Source: Lachnospiraceae bacterium (GTDB taxonomy: Bacteria; Bacillota; Clostridia; Lachnospirales; Lachnospiraceae). From it: DNA of 64,000 nt. The DNA is taken from NCBI GenBank assembly GCA_017548765.1, contig JAFYZH010000063.1, forward strand, positions 50,190 to 114,189, given 5' to 3'. Of the stretch, positions 8,752-15,910 are shown one piece after another. Position 1 is the stretch's first letter. Each line of letters opens with the position of its first letter. Position numbers and translations under genes: made by a program. The notes below the pieces were generated by a model. The model saw nothing but the letters and a program-made list of their open reading frames with translations, was not told the DNA's origin and made no database searches.

Positions 8752-8851
8752 CAGAAGCGTAGAATATTCCGTTTCCTATGATGCAGATCTTAGGGGTCGG
8801 TATGCTGAGTATATGTTGGAGCAGATCGAGAACTCGATAGAAGGTGAGTAA
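8720..8851 (+). CDS. Possible small ORF overlapping the radical SAM gene
   Basis: A 43-codon frame starts inside the end of the radical SAM gene and stops 1 base before the ATG of the next gene. The part downstream of the overlap reads as a plausible protein sequence (VEYSVSYDADLRGRYAEY) rather than random, and it fills the whole gap between the genes. No clear ribosome binding site precedes the ATG. It could be a small coupled protein, the remnant of a longer gene, or chance. No annotation of function is possible. Confidence 0.3.
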   Translation: MRRIISAFIFDRSVEYSVSYDADLRGRYAEYMLEQIENSIEGE

Positions 8852-8852
8852 A

Positions 8853-10238
8853 ATGATCAGAAAAGCAGAGAGTAAAGATTTAGCGCGTATAGCGGAGATA
8901 CTGGTGTTTAACTACCGCTTGTATTTCTATCCGATCTTTCAAAGTGACGAGTATTATTTCTCGGAGCTACAGGTTCCGGCCATTATGAAGAATCTTGAAA
9001 CGGCGCTGGATAGTTTGTACGTCTATGATGACGGCGTCGTCAAGGGATTTATAAAGATCGAGGGTACTTACATTGCAAGGTTGTATGTTGAGCCGGTCCT
9101 GCAGAATGCTGCGATCGGGTCGAAGTTACTGGAGTATGCGGTCAATGAACACCATGCGGACCACCTCTGGGCGCTCGAGAAAAACGTTAAGGCCATCCGC
9201 TTCTACGAAAGACATGGCTTTGTCGCAACGGGAGAAAAGAAGCTGGAGGAAGGTACGACGGAGTATCTGATCCTTATGCGTAAGAAGAAAGATATCGGGG
9301 ATATTTTCAAATGTGATCTAAAGGATATGCCTGTGGTCAACAACATTTATCAATTGACCGACGCACCGGACCTGGTCACTTCGGGCGACGGTGACAAGTA
9401 CATCGGCTACGAGCACATTGGCGGTGCGTATTCCGGAAACATGAAGTATTCGATCTGGGAAGGCGATGCGCTTTTTGCCGATCATCTCGCTGAAGTGACG
9501 GGGGACGGCATTTTCCTCGATCTCGCCTGCGGCGACGGTTGTTTCACCGTTCCGTGCGCGAAGCATGGGACCAGGATCATTGCCGGAGATATCTCGAACG
9601 GAATGCTGACGATTTTGCAGGAACGTGCCAAACGCAATGATGTATCACTGGAAAATGTGACGCTCTGCCGAATGAATGCGCTCGAAATACCGCTGAAAGA
9701 CGAAAGTGTTGACTGTGTTGTTGCAAACAGCATGTTGCATCTGATCTCGAACCCTCAAAAAGTGCTGGATGAGATCTATCGTGTTCTTAAGCCAGGGGGA
9801 AGATTTCTGTGCCTGAGCGATGCCCCGGCACGGAAAGGTACAGCCATCTCAGAATACGAAAAAGAGAATGCTGAGTACTCGCGTGTTGTCGGCGAGATCT
9901 ATGATACATATTGGGAAGAACTTAAGGCCTATGACGTGCATGCGAAGCGGTACAGTTGGAAGTTTGATCGAGAGTCGGCTTGCAAAGCAATGTTCCGTGA
10001 AGTCGAAAACAAGGTAATTGAGCGTGGCTGGCCATATACTGGTCGTCTAGTCGACAAATTTCTTCCGCGTTTTGAAGGCCGAGGCTTTTCCGATCAGGTG
10101 GACGTTCCACCGGAGATCCATAAAGCGGTATCTGATAAAGTGGTAGCTTCCGCCCGGGAAAAATATGGGGAAGCGTTTGAAAATATCGCGTATCATGGAA
10201 TTGTGGAAGATCTGGTTATCACGAGTTATGTGAAGTAA
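8853..10238 (+). CDS. Fused GNAT acetyltransferase - SAM methyltransferase
   Basis: 461 residues with two enzymatic modules. Residues ~1-145 are a GNAT domain: IEGTYIARLYVEPVLQ and the degenerate acetyl-CoA loop QNAAIGSKLL, then WALEKNVKAIRFYERHGF. Residues ~165-460 are a class I methyltransferase with motif I FLDLACGDGCFTVP near residue 220, IIAGDISNGML, and motif IV/post-I VVANSMLHLIS followed by VLKPGGRFLCLSD, the Methyltransf_11 pattern. Start is ATG 8853 after GAAGGTGAG. One polypeptide joining an acetyl- and a methyltransferase suggests both act on one small molecule (inference). Substrate unknown. Confidence 0.8.
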   Translation: MIRKAESKDLARIAEILVFNYRLYFYPIFQSDEYYFSELQVPAIMKNLETALDSLYVYDDGVVKGFIKIEGTYIARLYVEPVLQNAAIGSKLLEYAVNEHHADHLWALEKNVKAIRFYERHGFVATGEKKLEEGTTEYLILMRKKKDIGDIFKCDLKDMPVVNNIYQLTDAPDLVTSGDGDKYIGYEHIGGAYSGNMKYSIWEGDALFADHLAEVTGDGIFLDLACGDGCFTVPCAKHGTRIIAGDISNGMLTILQERAKRNDVSLENVTLCRMNALEIPLKDESVDCVVANSMLHLISNPQKVLDEIYRVLKPGGRFLCLSDAPARKGTAISEYEKENAEYSRVVGEIYDTYWEELKAYDVHAKRYSWKFDRESACKAMFREVENKVIERGWPYTGRLVDKFLPRFEGRGFSDQVDVPPEIHKAVSDKVVASAREKYGEAFENIAYHGIVEDLVITSYVK

Positions 10239-10323
10239 AGCGACTGAACTATAAATATACAAGCTTCGGATACGAAAGATCCGCAAGGAATGCGGTAGTA
10301 AATGAACGTTGGGGGAGAAACGG

Positions 10324-10896
10324 ATGGTGTTTACACTGTTTTTAACATTTGCGAAGATCGGCCTGTTCACCTTTGGCGGTGGATATGCCATGATCTCAAT
10401 AATCGAGAATATATGTGTGGAAAAGAAGAAATGGATCACACATGACGAGATGATGGATGTAGCGGTGATCGCAGAGTCCACTCCGGGACCGATCGCGATC
10501 AACTGTGCAACTTTTGTCGGTTATAAAAAGAAGGGGATCTGGGGCGCCATAGCGGCTACGCTGGGCGTTGTATTGCCCTCTTTTATCATCATTTATCTGA
10601 TCGCCGTTTTCTTGAAGGATTATCTGGAGATCACCTGGATCGCGAATGCATTTAAGGGCATCCGGATCGCGGTCGGGATACTCATCCTTGATGCCGGGCT
10701 CAAGATGTTCATGAAGATGAAAAAGAAGGTCATTCCCTGCGTGATCTTGGGCTGTTCTTTTGTTGCCATGCTTTTGATCAGCATCTTTGAATGGAGTTTT
10801 TCGTCCGTGTTTCTTATGCTGATCGCTGCGGTCGTCAGTCTGGTCATCTACTTGATCCAGGGTGCGCCGGCTGAGAAAGGCGGTGCACGGAAATGA
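10324..10896 (+). CDS. Chromate transporter, N-terminal-type half (ChrA)
   Basis: 190 residues, hydrophobic with about five to six membrane segments. The family signature FTFGGGYAMI near the N-terminus and AESTPGPIAIN are the hallmark of the CHR (ChrA) family. In many Bacillota the CHR protein is encoded as two ~190-residue halves by adjacent genes, as here. The ATG at 10324 follows GGGGGAGA; an upstream TTG is less likely. Long-chain ChrA proteins export chromate by an antiport mechanism; for the short-chain pairs the natural substrate is often undetermined. Confidence 0.85.
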   Translation: MVFTLFLTFAKIGLFTFGGGYAMISIIENICVEKKKWITHDEMMDVAVIAESTPGPIAINCATFVGYKKKGIWGAIAATLGVVLPSFIIIYLIAVFLKDYLEITWIANAFKGIRIAVGILILDAGLKMFMKMKKKVIPCVILGCSFVAMLLISIFEWSFSSVFLMLIAAVVSLVIYLIQGAPAEKGGARK

Positions 10897-11456
10897 ATTA
10901 TTGGGAACTGTTTTTTGGATTTCTGACGGTAGGTTTATTCTCGTTCGGCGGTGCATACGCAGCCATTCCCCTGATCCGGGATGTGGTGCTCGCATACGGA
11001 TGGTTGACCGACGAGGTATTGACCGATATGATCGCCATAAGCGAAAGCACTCCGGGCCCCATCATGGTGAATCTGGCTACCTACATCGGAAGTAGCCAGG
11101 CGGGGATCCTCGGCGGGGCCATAGCAACATTTGCCGTTGTATTACCGGCGTTTTTTATCATTCTTCTGATCATGATCCTCATGAAGAAGATGATGGGGAA
11201 CCCATATGTTCAGGCCATCCTTCGCGGGCTGAAGCCCTGCGTAGCCGGCATCATAATCGCTATGGGATGCTATATGATCATGAAGAACTGCATTACTCCG
11301 TTGAACTCGGACAATGCTGACCTGTGGCCCATCTTTATGACGGTGATACTGGCTGCTGTGTATTTTGGTCCCCGTAAGTTGATGAAAAAGAAAATGTCAC
11401 CCATCTTGCTGATCGTTGTATCGGCGGTTTTGGGAGTCGGAGTGTACGGGATCTGA
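10893..11456 (+). CDS. Chromate transporter, second half (ChrA)
   Basis: 187 residues, paralogous to the gene just upstream, with which it overlaps by 4 bases (ATGA). It repeats the signature FSFGGAYAAIP and SESTPGPIMVN. The two halves are expected to form a heterodimer with inverted topology in the membrane, as in short-chain CHR pairs. The overlap indicates translational coupling and equal synthesis. No regulator of chromate resistance (ChrB) is visible nearby. Confidence 0.85.
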   Translation: MNYWELFFGFLTVGLFSFGGAYAAIPLIRDVVLAYGWLTDEVLTDMIAISESTPGPIMVNLATYIGSSQAGILGGAIATFAVVLPAFFIILLIMILMKKMMGNPYVQAILRGLKPCVAGIIIAMGCYMIMKNCITPLNSDNADLWPIFMTVILAAVYFGPRKLMKKKMSPILLIVVSAVLGVGVYGI

Positions 11457-11502
11457 AGTGATCAGCCTTAAGTGACCGGATAAACAAAGGGAATAGTTGG
11501 GG

Positions 11503-12243
11503 ATGATCACGGAAGGGCTACTCCGTGGTATCCCGGGAAGTGTGGAGATCATGACATTTTCAGATGGTTTTACAATAGGTTCCATGGAGGCATTGATCGA
11601 TGCGATCGATGTCCTGGGATTCGTGCCGTTTTTTAAAAACGAGATTCCCGGTTTTTCGATCGAGGAGCACATCGGCCGCGGTTGCTGGTATACCGACGGC
11701 GACAACGGTTTCTGGCCTGCGTGGGAGTGGAAGGGTCCGGTCATCCGGCAAATGCATTGCGCCTACGGCAAGTTCCTGCGGAATAAGGCGATGTACATCA
11801 GCCCGAAGTGGTTCCCGGATTTTGCGAACTATCGGCGTGACGGCTATGATTTTGACGCGAGGTATGAGGACGGTCTCGCCTCGTTCTACGATAAAGAACT
11901 CTTCGAACTCCTGGATGCGCAGGCACCGGTCATGTCGAAGAAACTGAAGAAGTCCGGAAACTACGGAAAGAACGGCAACAAAGGCTTCGACACCATGATC
12001 ACGCGCCTGCAGAAGCAGTGCTACGTCGTGATCAGTGATTTCCGCTATCAGACCGACATGTTGGGCAATGAATATGGCTGGGGCGTCGCGGAATACTCGA
12101 CTCCCGAGAAATTCCTCGGGAAGCAGTTCACGGATGCTGTCTACCAGTGGACACCCGAGGAGTCATTTGAAAAGATCATGAAACATTTGAAGAAGATCCT
12201 TCCCGACGCCGACGAAAAGCAGTTGGAGAGGGTGCTGAAATAA
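11503..12243 (+). CDS. Uncharacterised protein, possibly AlkZ/YcaQ-related
   Basis: 246 residues, soluble, rich in aromatic residues (WPAWEWKGPVI, YGWGVAEYSTPEKF). I recognise the WEWKGP region as resembling proteins sometimes labelled AlkZ-related, whose better known members are DNA glycosylases that excise alkylated or crosslinked bases; I cannot verify the QxQ-type catalytic motif here, so function is open. Start is ATG 11503 with AAAGGGA 9 bases upstream; an in-frame TTG at 11497 is possible. It stands alone between the chromate transporter and the promoter at 12280. Confidence 0.5.
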   Translation: MITEGLLRGIPGSVEIMTFSDGFTIGSMEALIDAIDVLGFVPFFKNEIPGFSIEEHIGRGCWYTDGDNGFWPAWEWKGPVIRQMHCAYGKFLRNKAMYISPKWFPDFANYRRDGYDFDARYEDGLASFYDKELFELLDAQAPVMSKKLKKSGNYGKNGNKGFDTMITRLQKQCYVVISDFRYQTDMLGNEYGWGVAEYSTPEKFLGKQFTDAVYQWTPEESFEKIMKHLKKILPDADEKQLERVLK

Positions 12244-12279
12244 TCTACACGGGGAAATGAGAGAAGATGAGAAATTGGC

Positions 12280-12308
12280 TTGACATCAGGCTTCGGATCT
12301 GCTATACT
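12280..12308 (+). promoter_or_regulatory. Strong promoter of the rsgA attenuator leader
   Basis: TTGACA at 12280-12285 and TATACT at 12303-12308 with a 17-base spacer. The start of transcription would be near 12315, about 250 bases before the rsgA start codon. Confidence 0.8.
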
Positions 12309-12351
12309 CAGAGCCGTAACAAAGATTTTTAAAGAAAGCGAGGTGCCATTA

Positions 12352-12417
12352 ATGTTTGCATTAAAGAATGAGATTGTTTTTGAATATGGTATGGTGACCT
12401 CGGTTCGTGCATTATAA
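12352..12417 (+). CDS. Leader peptide of the rsgA attenuator
   Basis: A 21-codon frame (begins MFALKNEIVF, ends TSVRAL) with a good ribosome binding site GAGGTG at 12340-12345, six bases before the ATG. It lies between a strong promoter and a factor-independent terminator in front of rsgA, the classic layout of a ribosome-monitored transcription attenuator. The ribosome binding site CGAGGT can pair with ACCTCG inside the leader frame (12397-12402), so leader translation itself may be controlled by structure. The product probably has no function of its own. Confidence 0.6.
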   Translation: MFALKNEIVFEYGMVTSVRAL

Positions 12418-12421
12418 TGTC

Positions 12422-12478
12422 GGGCAGATTATTGGATATCTGTTTTTATGACCGTGGCTGATCTGTCACGGTCTTTTT
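12422..12478 (+). terminator. Attenuator terminator upstream of rsgA
   Basis: GACCGTG (12450-12456) pairs with CACGGTC (12467-12473), followed by TTTTT. A competing pairing is possible between GGCAGAT at 12423-12429 and ATCTGTC at 12461-12467, which would break the 3' arm and allow read-through; a small hairpin CAGAT/ATCTG with its own T-run (12425-12447) also competes. The arrangement suggests terminator/antiterminator switching depending on ribosome position on the leader. Confidence 0.65.
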
Positions 12479-12567
12479 ATGCTTTTTGGGCATATTTCAC
12501 ACCTCGGGGTCTCCATACGAAACACGAAGTACAAAACATTGGTACAAAAGAAATGGAGAAGAACGAA

Positions 12568-13551
12568 GTGAATAATAACAACATTTTTGAAGGCAGGATC
12601 TCAGAAGTACAAAAGAACAGCTTCAAGATCCGTTATCAGGGGCAGGATCTGCCCGCAAAACTTAAGGGAAGCTTCTATGAAGCATCCGCAGAACAACTTC
12701 CGGTGGTCGGCGACTACGTGACATTCTTGTATAATCCGATCGGCGACTCGACCATCCTCACGGTCTGTGAGAGAAAGAGCTTCCTGCACCGGCCCGATCA
12801 GGCGAAAACGGGCGTGATGCAGTATATGGTGGCAAATGTCGACTACACCTTCATCATCACGTCGCTGAATGGTGATTACAGTTTCAACCGTGTCGCGCGG
12901 TATGCGAGCATTGCCCTCCAGGGCGGCTCCGTTCCGGTCGCGATCCTGACGAAATCCGATCTGTGCAACAACGTCGGACGTTATGTCCGCGAGGTCGAAT
13001 CGGTCTCGGAGCACATTCGCGTTCACGCGATCTCCGCGCTGTATGGCATCGGCCTCGATGAGCTGAAGGAGTATTTTACACCCGGTACCACGATCTGCCT
13101 GCTCGGCTCCTCGGGCGCCGGAAAATCCACGCTGATCAACAGTATTACGGGGGAGGAGACGATGGCGACATCAGGAATCCGCGAGTCGGATTCGAAGGGA
13201 CGCCACACGACGACGCACCGCCAGCTGATCGAACTGGAAAACGGGGTGTGCATCATCGACACGCCCGGCATGCGGGAGGTCGGCATGGCAGGCGTGGAAG
13301 AAGGCATCGACGATACATTTTCCGATATCGTGGAACTGGAGAGCCGGTGCAGGTTCAGCAACTGCAGACACGACACCGAGCCCGGCTGCGCGATCAAGGC
13401 GGCGCTTCAGAGCGGCGAACTGTCCGCCGAACGCTACGCGCTTTATGTAAGCCTGGGCGCGGAAAACACACGCAACTACGCCAAAAAGAAAGAGATCTCC
13501 AAATGGGCGAAGGAGCGCAAGAAACTCATGAAAAAGAACGGTTTGGAGTAA
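12568..13551 (+). CDS. rsgA: Ribosome small-subunit-dependent GTPase A (RsgA/YjeQ-like)
   Basis: About 327 residues. N-terminal OB-fold (~residues 5-75), then a circularly permuted GTPase with motifs in the order G4 (TKSD), G1 (GSSGAGKSTLIN), G2/G3 (RHTTTHRQL, DTPGMRE), and a C-terminal zinc knuckle with CRFSNCRHDTEPGC. RsgA binds the 30S subunit and drives late maturation, releasing at GTP hydrolysis. GGAG at 12555-12558 favours the GTG at 12568; an ATG at 12553 (five codons earlier) lacks a binding site. Expression appears governed by a leader peptide plus terminator, which is unusual for a housekeeping assembly factor and suggests this copy responds to translation inhibition (inference). 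The next gene starts 10 bases after the stop. Confidence 0.9.
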   Translation: MNNNNIFEGRISEVQKNSFKIRYQGQDLPAKLKGSFYEASAEQLPVVGDYVTFLYNPIGDSTILTVCERKSFLHRPDQAKTGVMQYMVANVDYTFIITSLNGDYSFNRVARYASIALQGGSVPVAILTKSDLCNNVGRYVREVESVSEHIRVHAISALYGIGLDELKEYFTPGTTICLLGSSGAGKSTLINSITGEETMATSGIRESDSKGRHTTTHRQLIELENGVCIIDTPGMREVGMAGVEEGIDDTFSDIVELESRCRFSNCRHDTEPGCAIKAALQSGELSAERYALYVSLGAENTRNYAKKKEISKWAKERKKLMKKNGLE

Positions 13552-13561
13552 AGGAGAGACT

Positions 13562-14371
13562 TTGAAGACACTGTATGTATCCGATCTGGACGGAACGCTG
13601 CTGCGCTCCGATGAGAAAACGAGCGAGTTCACGAACGAAGTCATCAACCGGCTGACGGCCGAGGGCATGATCTTCTCGTATGCCACCGCGCGGTCGTCGA
13701 TCACTGCGAAGAAGGTCACGAAGGGCCTGGATGCGAAGATCCCGATCATCGTGTATAACGGCGCGTTTATCTTGGACAATGATACGCGCGCGATCATGCT
13801 ATCCAATTTCTTCGGCGAAGAGATCCGGAACCTGATCGATAAACTGGTCGCGGCCGACATTTTCCCGATCGTATATTCGTACATCGACGGCGCGGAGAAG
13901 TTTTCGTTCGTGCCAGGACTTGTGAACGAAGGAACGAAGAAATTCCTCGATTCCCGCAAGGGCGACGTCCGCACGAACATCGCAGAAACGCCAGAGGACC
14001 TGAAGCGCGGCGACATCTTTTACGTGACGTGCATCGACACCCCGGAGAAGCTTCTGCCGTTCTATGAAGCATACAAAGACATTCATCATTGTGTTTACCA
14101 GCGTGACATTTACACGGACGAGCAGTGGCTCGAGATCATGCCGAGAGAGGCCTCGAAGGCAAATGCGATCCGCCAGCTGAAAGAGTACCTGAAGTGCGAC
14201 CGCGTGGTCGCCTTCGGGGACGGCCGCAACGACATCGACATGTTCGAACTCGCTGACGAAGCCTATGCCGTGGAGAACGCCGACCCGCAACTGAAAGCGC
14301 TCGCGACCGGCATTATCCCCGCAAACGACGAAGACGGAGTGGCAAAATGGCTGGAAAAGAACTATAATTAA
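13562..14371 (+). CDS. HAD-superfamily hydrolase, Cof type
   Basis: 269 residues. Motif I is VSDLDGTLL at the N-terminus (nucleophile and acid/base aspartates), motif II SYATARS, motif III lysine region SKANAIRQL, and motif IV FGDGRNDIDMFELA near residue 218, with the large C2-type cap of Cof/YidA proteins. These are cytosolic phosphatases of sugar phosphates, nucleotides or flavin precursors; specificity unknown. The start is TTG 13562, with AAAGGAGAGA immediately upstream. It is 10 bases after rsgA, so part of the attenuated operon. Confidence 0.85.
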   Translation: MKTLYVSDLDGTLLRSDEKTSEFTNEVINRLTAEGMIFSYATARSSITAKKVTKGLDAKIPIIVYNGAFILDNDTRAIMLSNFFGEEIRNLIDKLVAADIFPIVYSYIDGAEKFSFVPGLVNEGTKKFLDSRKGDVRTNIAETPEDLKRGDIFYVTCIDTPEKLLPFYEAYKDIHHCVYQRDIYTDEQWLEIMPREASKANAIRQLKEYLKCDRVVAFGDGRNDIDMFELADEAYAVENADPQLKALATGIIPANDEDGVAKWLEKNYN

Positions 14372-14395
14372 ATCAAAATGGAGGAGGGCATCCGA

Positions 14396-14434
14396 ATGAG
14401 ATTGTGCATTGTAAGTGCTCCATGCAGAGCCTGA
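14396..14434 (+). CDS. Leader peptide of the MFS exporter gene
   Basis: A 12-codon frame, MRLCIVSAPCRA, with GGAGGAGGG about 7 bases before the ATG. It ends 69 bases before the exporter start, and the intervening RNA forms a hairpin that hides the exporter's ribosome binding site (14465-14501). This is the layout of inducible translational attenuators on resistance genes. It begins Met-Arg-Leu, like the short macrolide-arrest peptides, but lacks the third basic residue of the RLR motif. Confidence 0.6.
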   Translation: MRLCIVSAPCRA

Positions 14435-14464
14435 GGAGACTGTATGGAGGAATAAACCCTCAAG

Positions 14465-14501
14465 CTTTGCTTCTTACCGGCAACATAAGATAGGAGCAAA
14501 G
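14465..14501 (+). promoter_or_regulatory. Ribosome-binding-site-sequestering hairpin
   Basis: CTTTGCTTC at 14465-14473 pairs with GGAGCAAAG at 14493-14501 (nine pairs, one T-G), and TTA/TAA in the loop can add more. The 3' arm contains the GGAG that serves the ATG at 14504, so the downstream gene would be silent unless the hairpin is opened. Confidence 0.6.
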
Positions 14502-14503
14502 AT

Positions 14504-15781
14504 ATGAAAGAGAGAAAGAATAATAAGTTACGGGATTTTTATGTCCTGTGGAGTACGCAGAGTTTGTCACAGCTGGGTAGCAGCATGACGGCGTTTGCGT
14601 TGACGTTATGGTTGTACGAGAAGACGGGCTCGGCGCTCGGCACGGCGGCCCTGCGGATCAGTTCGTACGCCCCGTACGTGCTCATGAGCATATTTGCGGG
14701 CGCGCTGACCGATCGGTTCAATAAAAAGAAGACGATGTTGGTGTGCGATACGCTCGCCGCGATGTGCACGCTGGCGGTGTTCGGCCTGTACCGGCTGGAT
14801 CTGCTGGCCGTCTGGCACCTGTACGCGATCAATGCGTTCTCGGGCCTGATGAATACGGTGCAGCAGCCGGCGTCCGAGGTCACGATGACGCTCATCGTGC
14901 CGAAGGAGGCCTACCAGAAGATCAGCGGGATGAATTCACTTACCCGATCGGTCAATTCGATCCTGCACCCGTTGATCGCGACAGCAGTGTACGCGTTTCT
15001 GGGGCTGGAGGCGGTATTCGCCGTCGACCTGCTCACATTTGTCGCAGCGTTTGTTGCATTGGCTTGCTTCATCCGGATCCCCGAACGACCGCGGGAGACG
15101 AAGGAAACGATGATGGAACTCGTGAAAGAGGGTCTGGGTTTCCTGAAGAAGACACCGATGGTGTTTTCGCTGATTCTGTTTATGTCCGGCGTGAACCTGA
15201 TCGCATCCGCGTTCGACGCGACATTGCCCGCATACGTATTGCCGAACCCGAAGGGCGGCGACAGTGTGCTGGGTATCGTTACGTCTTCAGCCGGGATCGC
15301 GATGGTCATCGGAAGTGTGCTGGTTTCGTTCATGCCGAAGCCGAAGGACCGCGTCCGCGTGGTCTACGTGACCATGCTGATCTCACTCGGGATCGAGAAT
15401 TTCATCCTGGCGTTTTCGCGTGAGCCCGTGCTGTGGTGTGCGGGTCAGATCGTCGGGTGGATGCTGGTTCCAGTGATGAGCGCGAACCTCGACGTGATCC
15501 TGCGAAACACGATCCCGCTGGAATTGCAAGGGCGGGTCTATGCGTGCAGAAACACGTTTCAGTTTTTTACGATCCCGATCGGCCTGCTATTCGGCGGCTT
15601 TATGGTCGATGAGGTCTGCGAGCCGTTTATGGTTGGGCAGACGGGGATGTGGACTACGCTGTTCGGAAGCGGTAAGGGCTCGGGCGCGGCGCTGATGATG
15701 GGCATCCTCGGCGTGGCCGGAGTCGTGCACTGTCTGATCTTCGGCAGATGCCTGAAGAAGTACCATTACGAAGATAAATAA
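14504..15781 (+). CDS. MFS exporter (macrolide-efflux-like)
   Basis: 425 residues with about 12 membrane segments. The family loop between helices 2 and 3 is ALTDRFNKKKTM (G/A-x-L-x-D-R-x-x-R/K-K-x), as in the MFS_3/Mef type of drug exporters, and VQQPASEVTMTLIVPKEAY is the typical helix 4-5 segment of that group. Proton-driven export of a drug or metabolite is likely; substrate not provable. Control by a leader peptide and a sequestered ribosome binding site supports a ribosome-targeting antibiotic as inducer (inference). A terminator follows at 15791. The gene is high in GC at third positions, like its neighbours up to 18.3 kb. Confidence 0.85.
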   Translation: MKERKNNKLRDFYVLWSTQSLSQLGSSMTAFALTLWLYEKTGSALGTAALRISSYAPYVLMSIFAGALTDRFNKKKTMLVCDTLAAMCTLAVFGLYRLDLLAVWHLYAINAFSGLMNTVQQPASEVTMTLIVPKEAYQKISGMNSLTRSVNSILHPLIATAVYAFLGLEAVFAVDLLTFVAAFVALACFIRIPERPRETKETMMELVKEGLGFLKKTPMVFSLILFMSGVNLIASAFDATLPAYVLPNPKGGDSVLGIVTSSAGIAMVIGSVLVSFMPKPKDRVRVVYVTMLISLGIENFILAFSREPVLWCAGQIVGWMLVPVMSANLDVILRNTIPLELQGRVYACRNTFQFFTIPIGLLFGGFMVDEVCEPFMVGQTGMWTTLFGSGKGSGAALMMGILGVAGVVHCLIFGRCLKKYHYEDK

Positions 15782-15790
15782 AGACTTACT

Positions 15791-15838
15791 ACGGACCTGC
15801 TCCGGACGCTTCGGCGGACGGTGCAGGCCCGTTGTTTT
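15791..15838 (+). terminator. Terminator after the MFS gene
   Basis: ACGGACCTGC (15791-15800) pairs with GCAGGCCCGT (15823-15832) with one mismatch, followed by TGTTTT. Confidence 0.65.
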
Positions 15839-15840
15839 GA

Positions 15841-15869
15841 TTGACACAAGAAGGGGTAAATGGTATAAT
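15841..15869 (+). promoter_or_regulatory. Promoter of the luxE-luxC pair
   Basis: TTGACA at 15841-15846, 17-base spacer, TATAAT at 15864-15869; a near-consensus vegetative promoter 42 bases before the luxE start. Confidence 0.85.
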
Positions 15870-15910
15870 CAGGATAATTATTTTCGGTCCGAAATGAAGG
15901 GTGGGATTTT

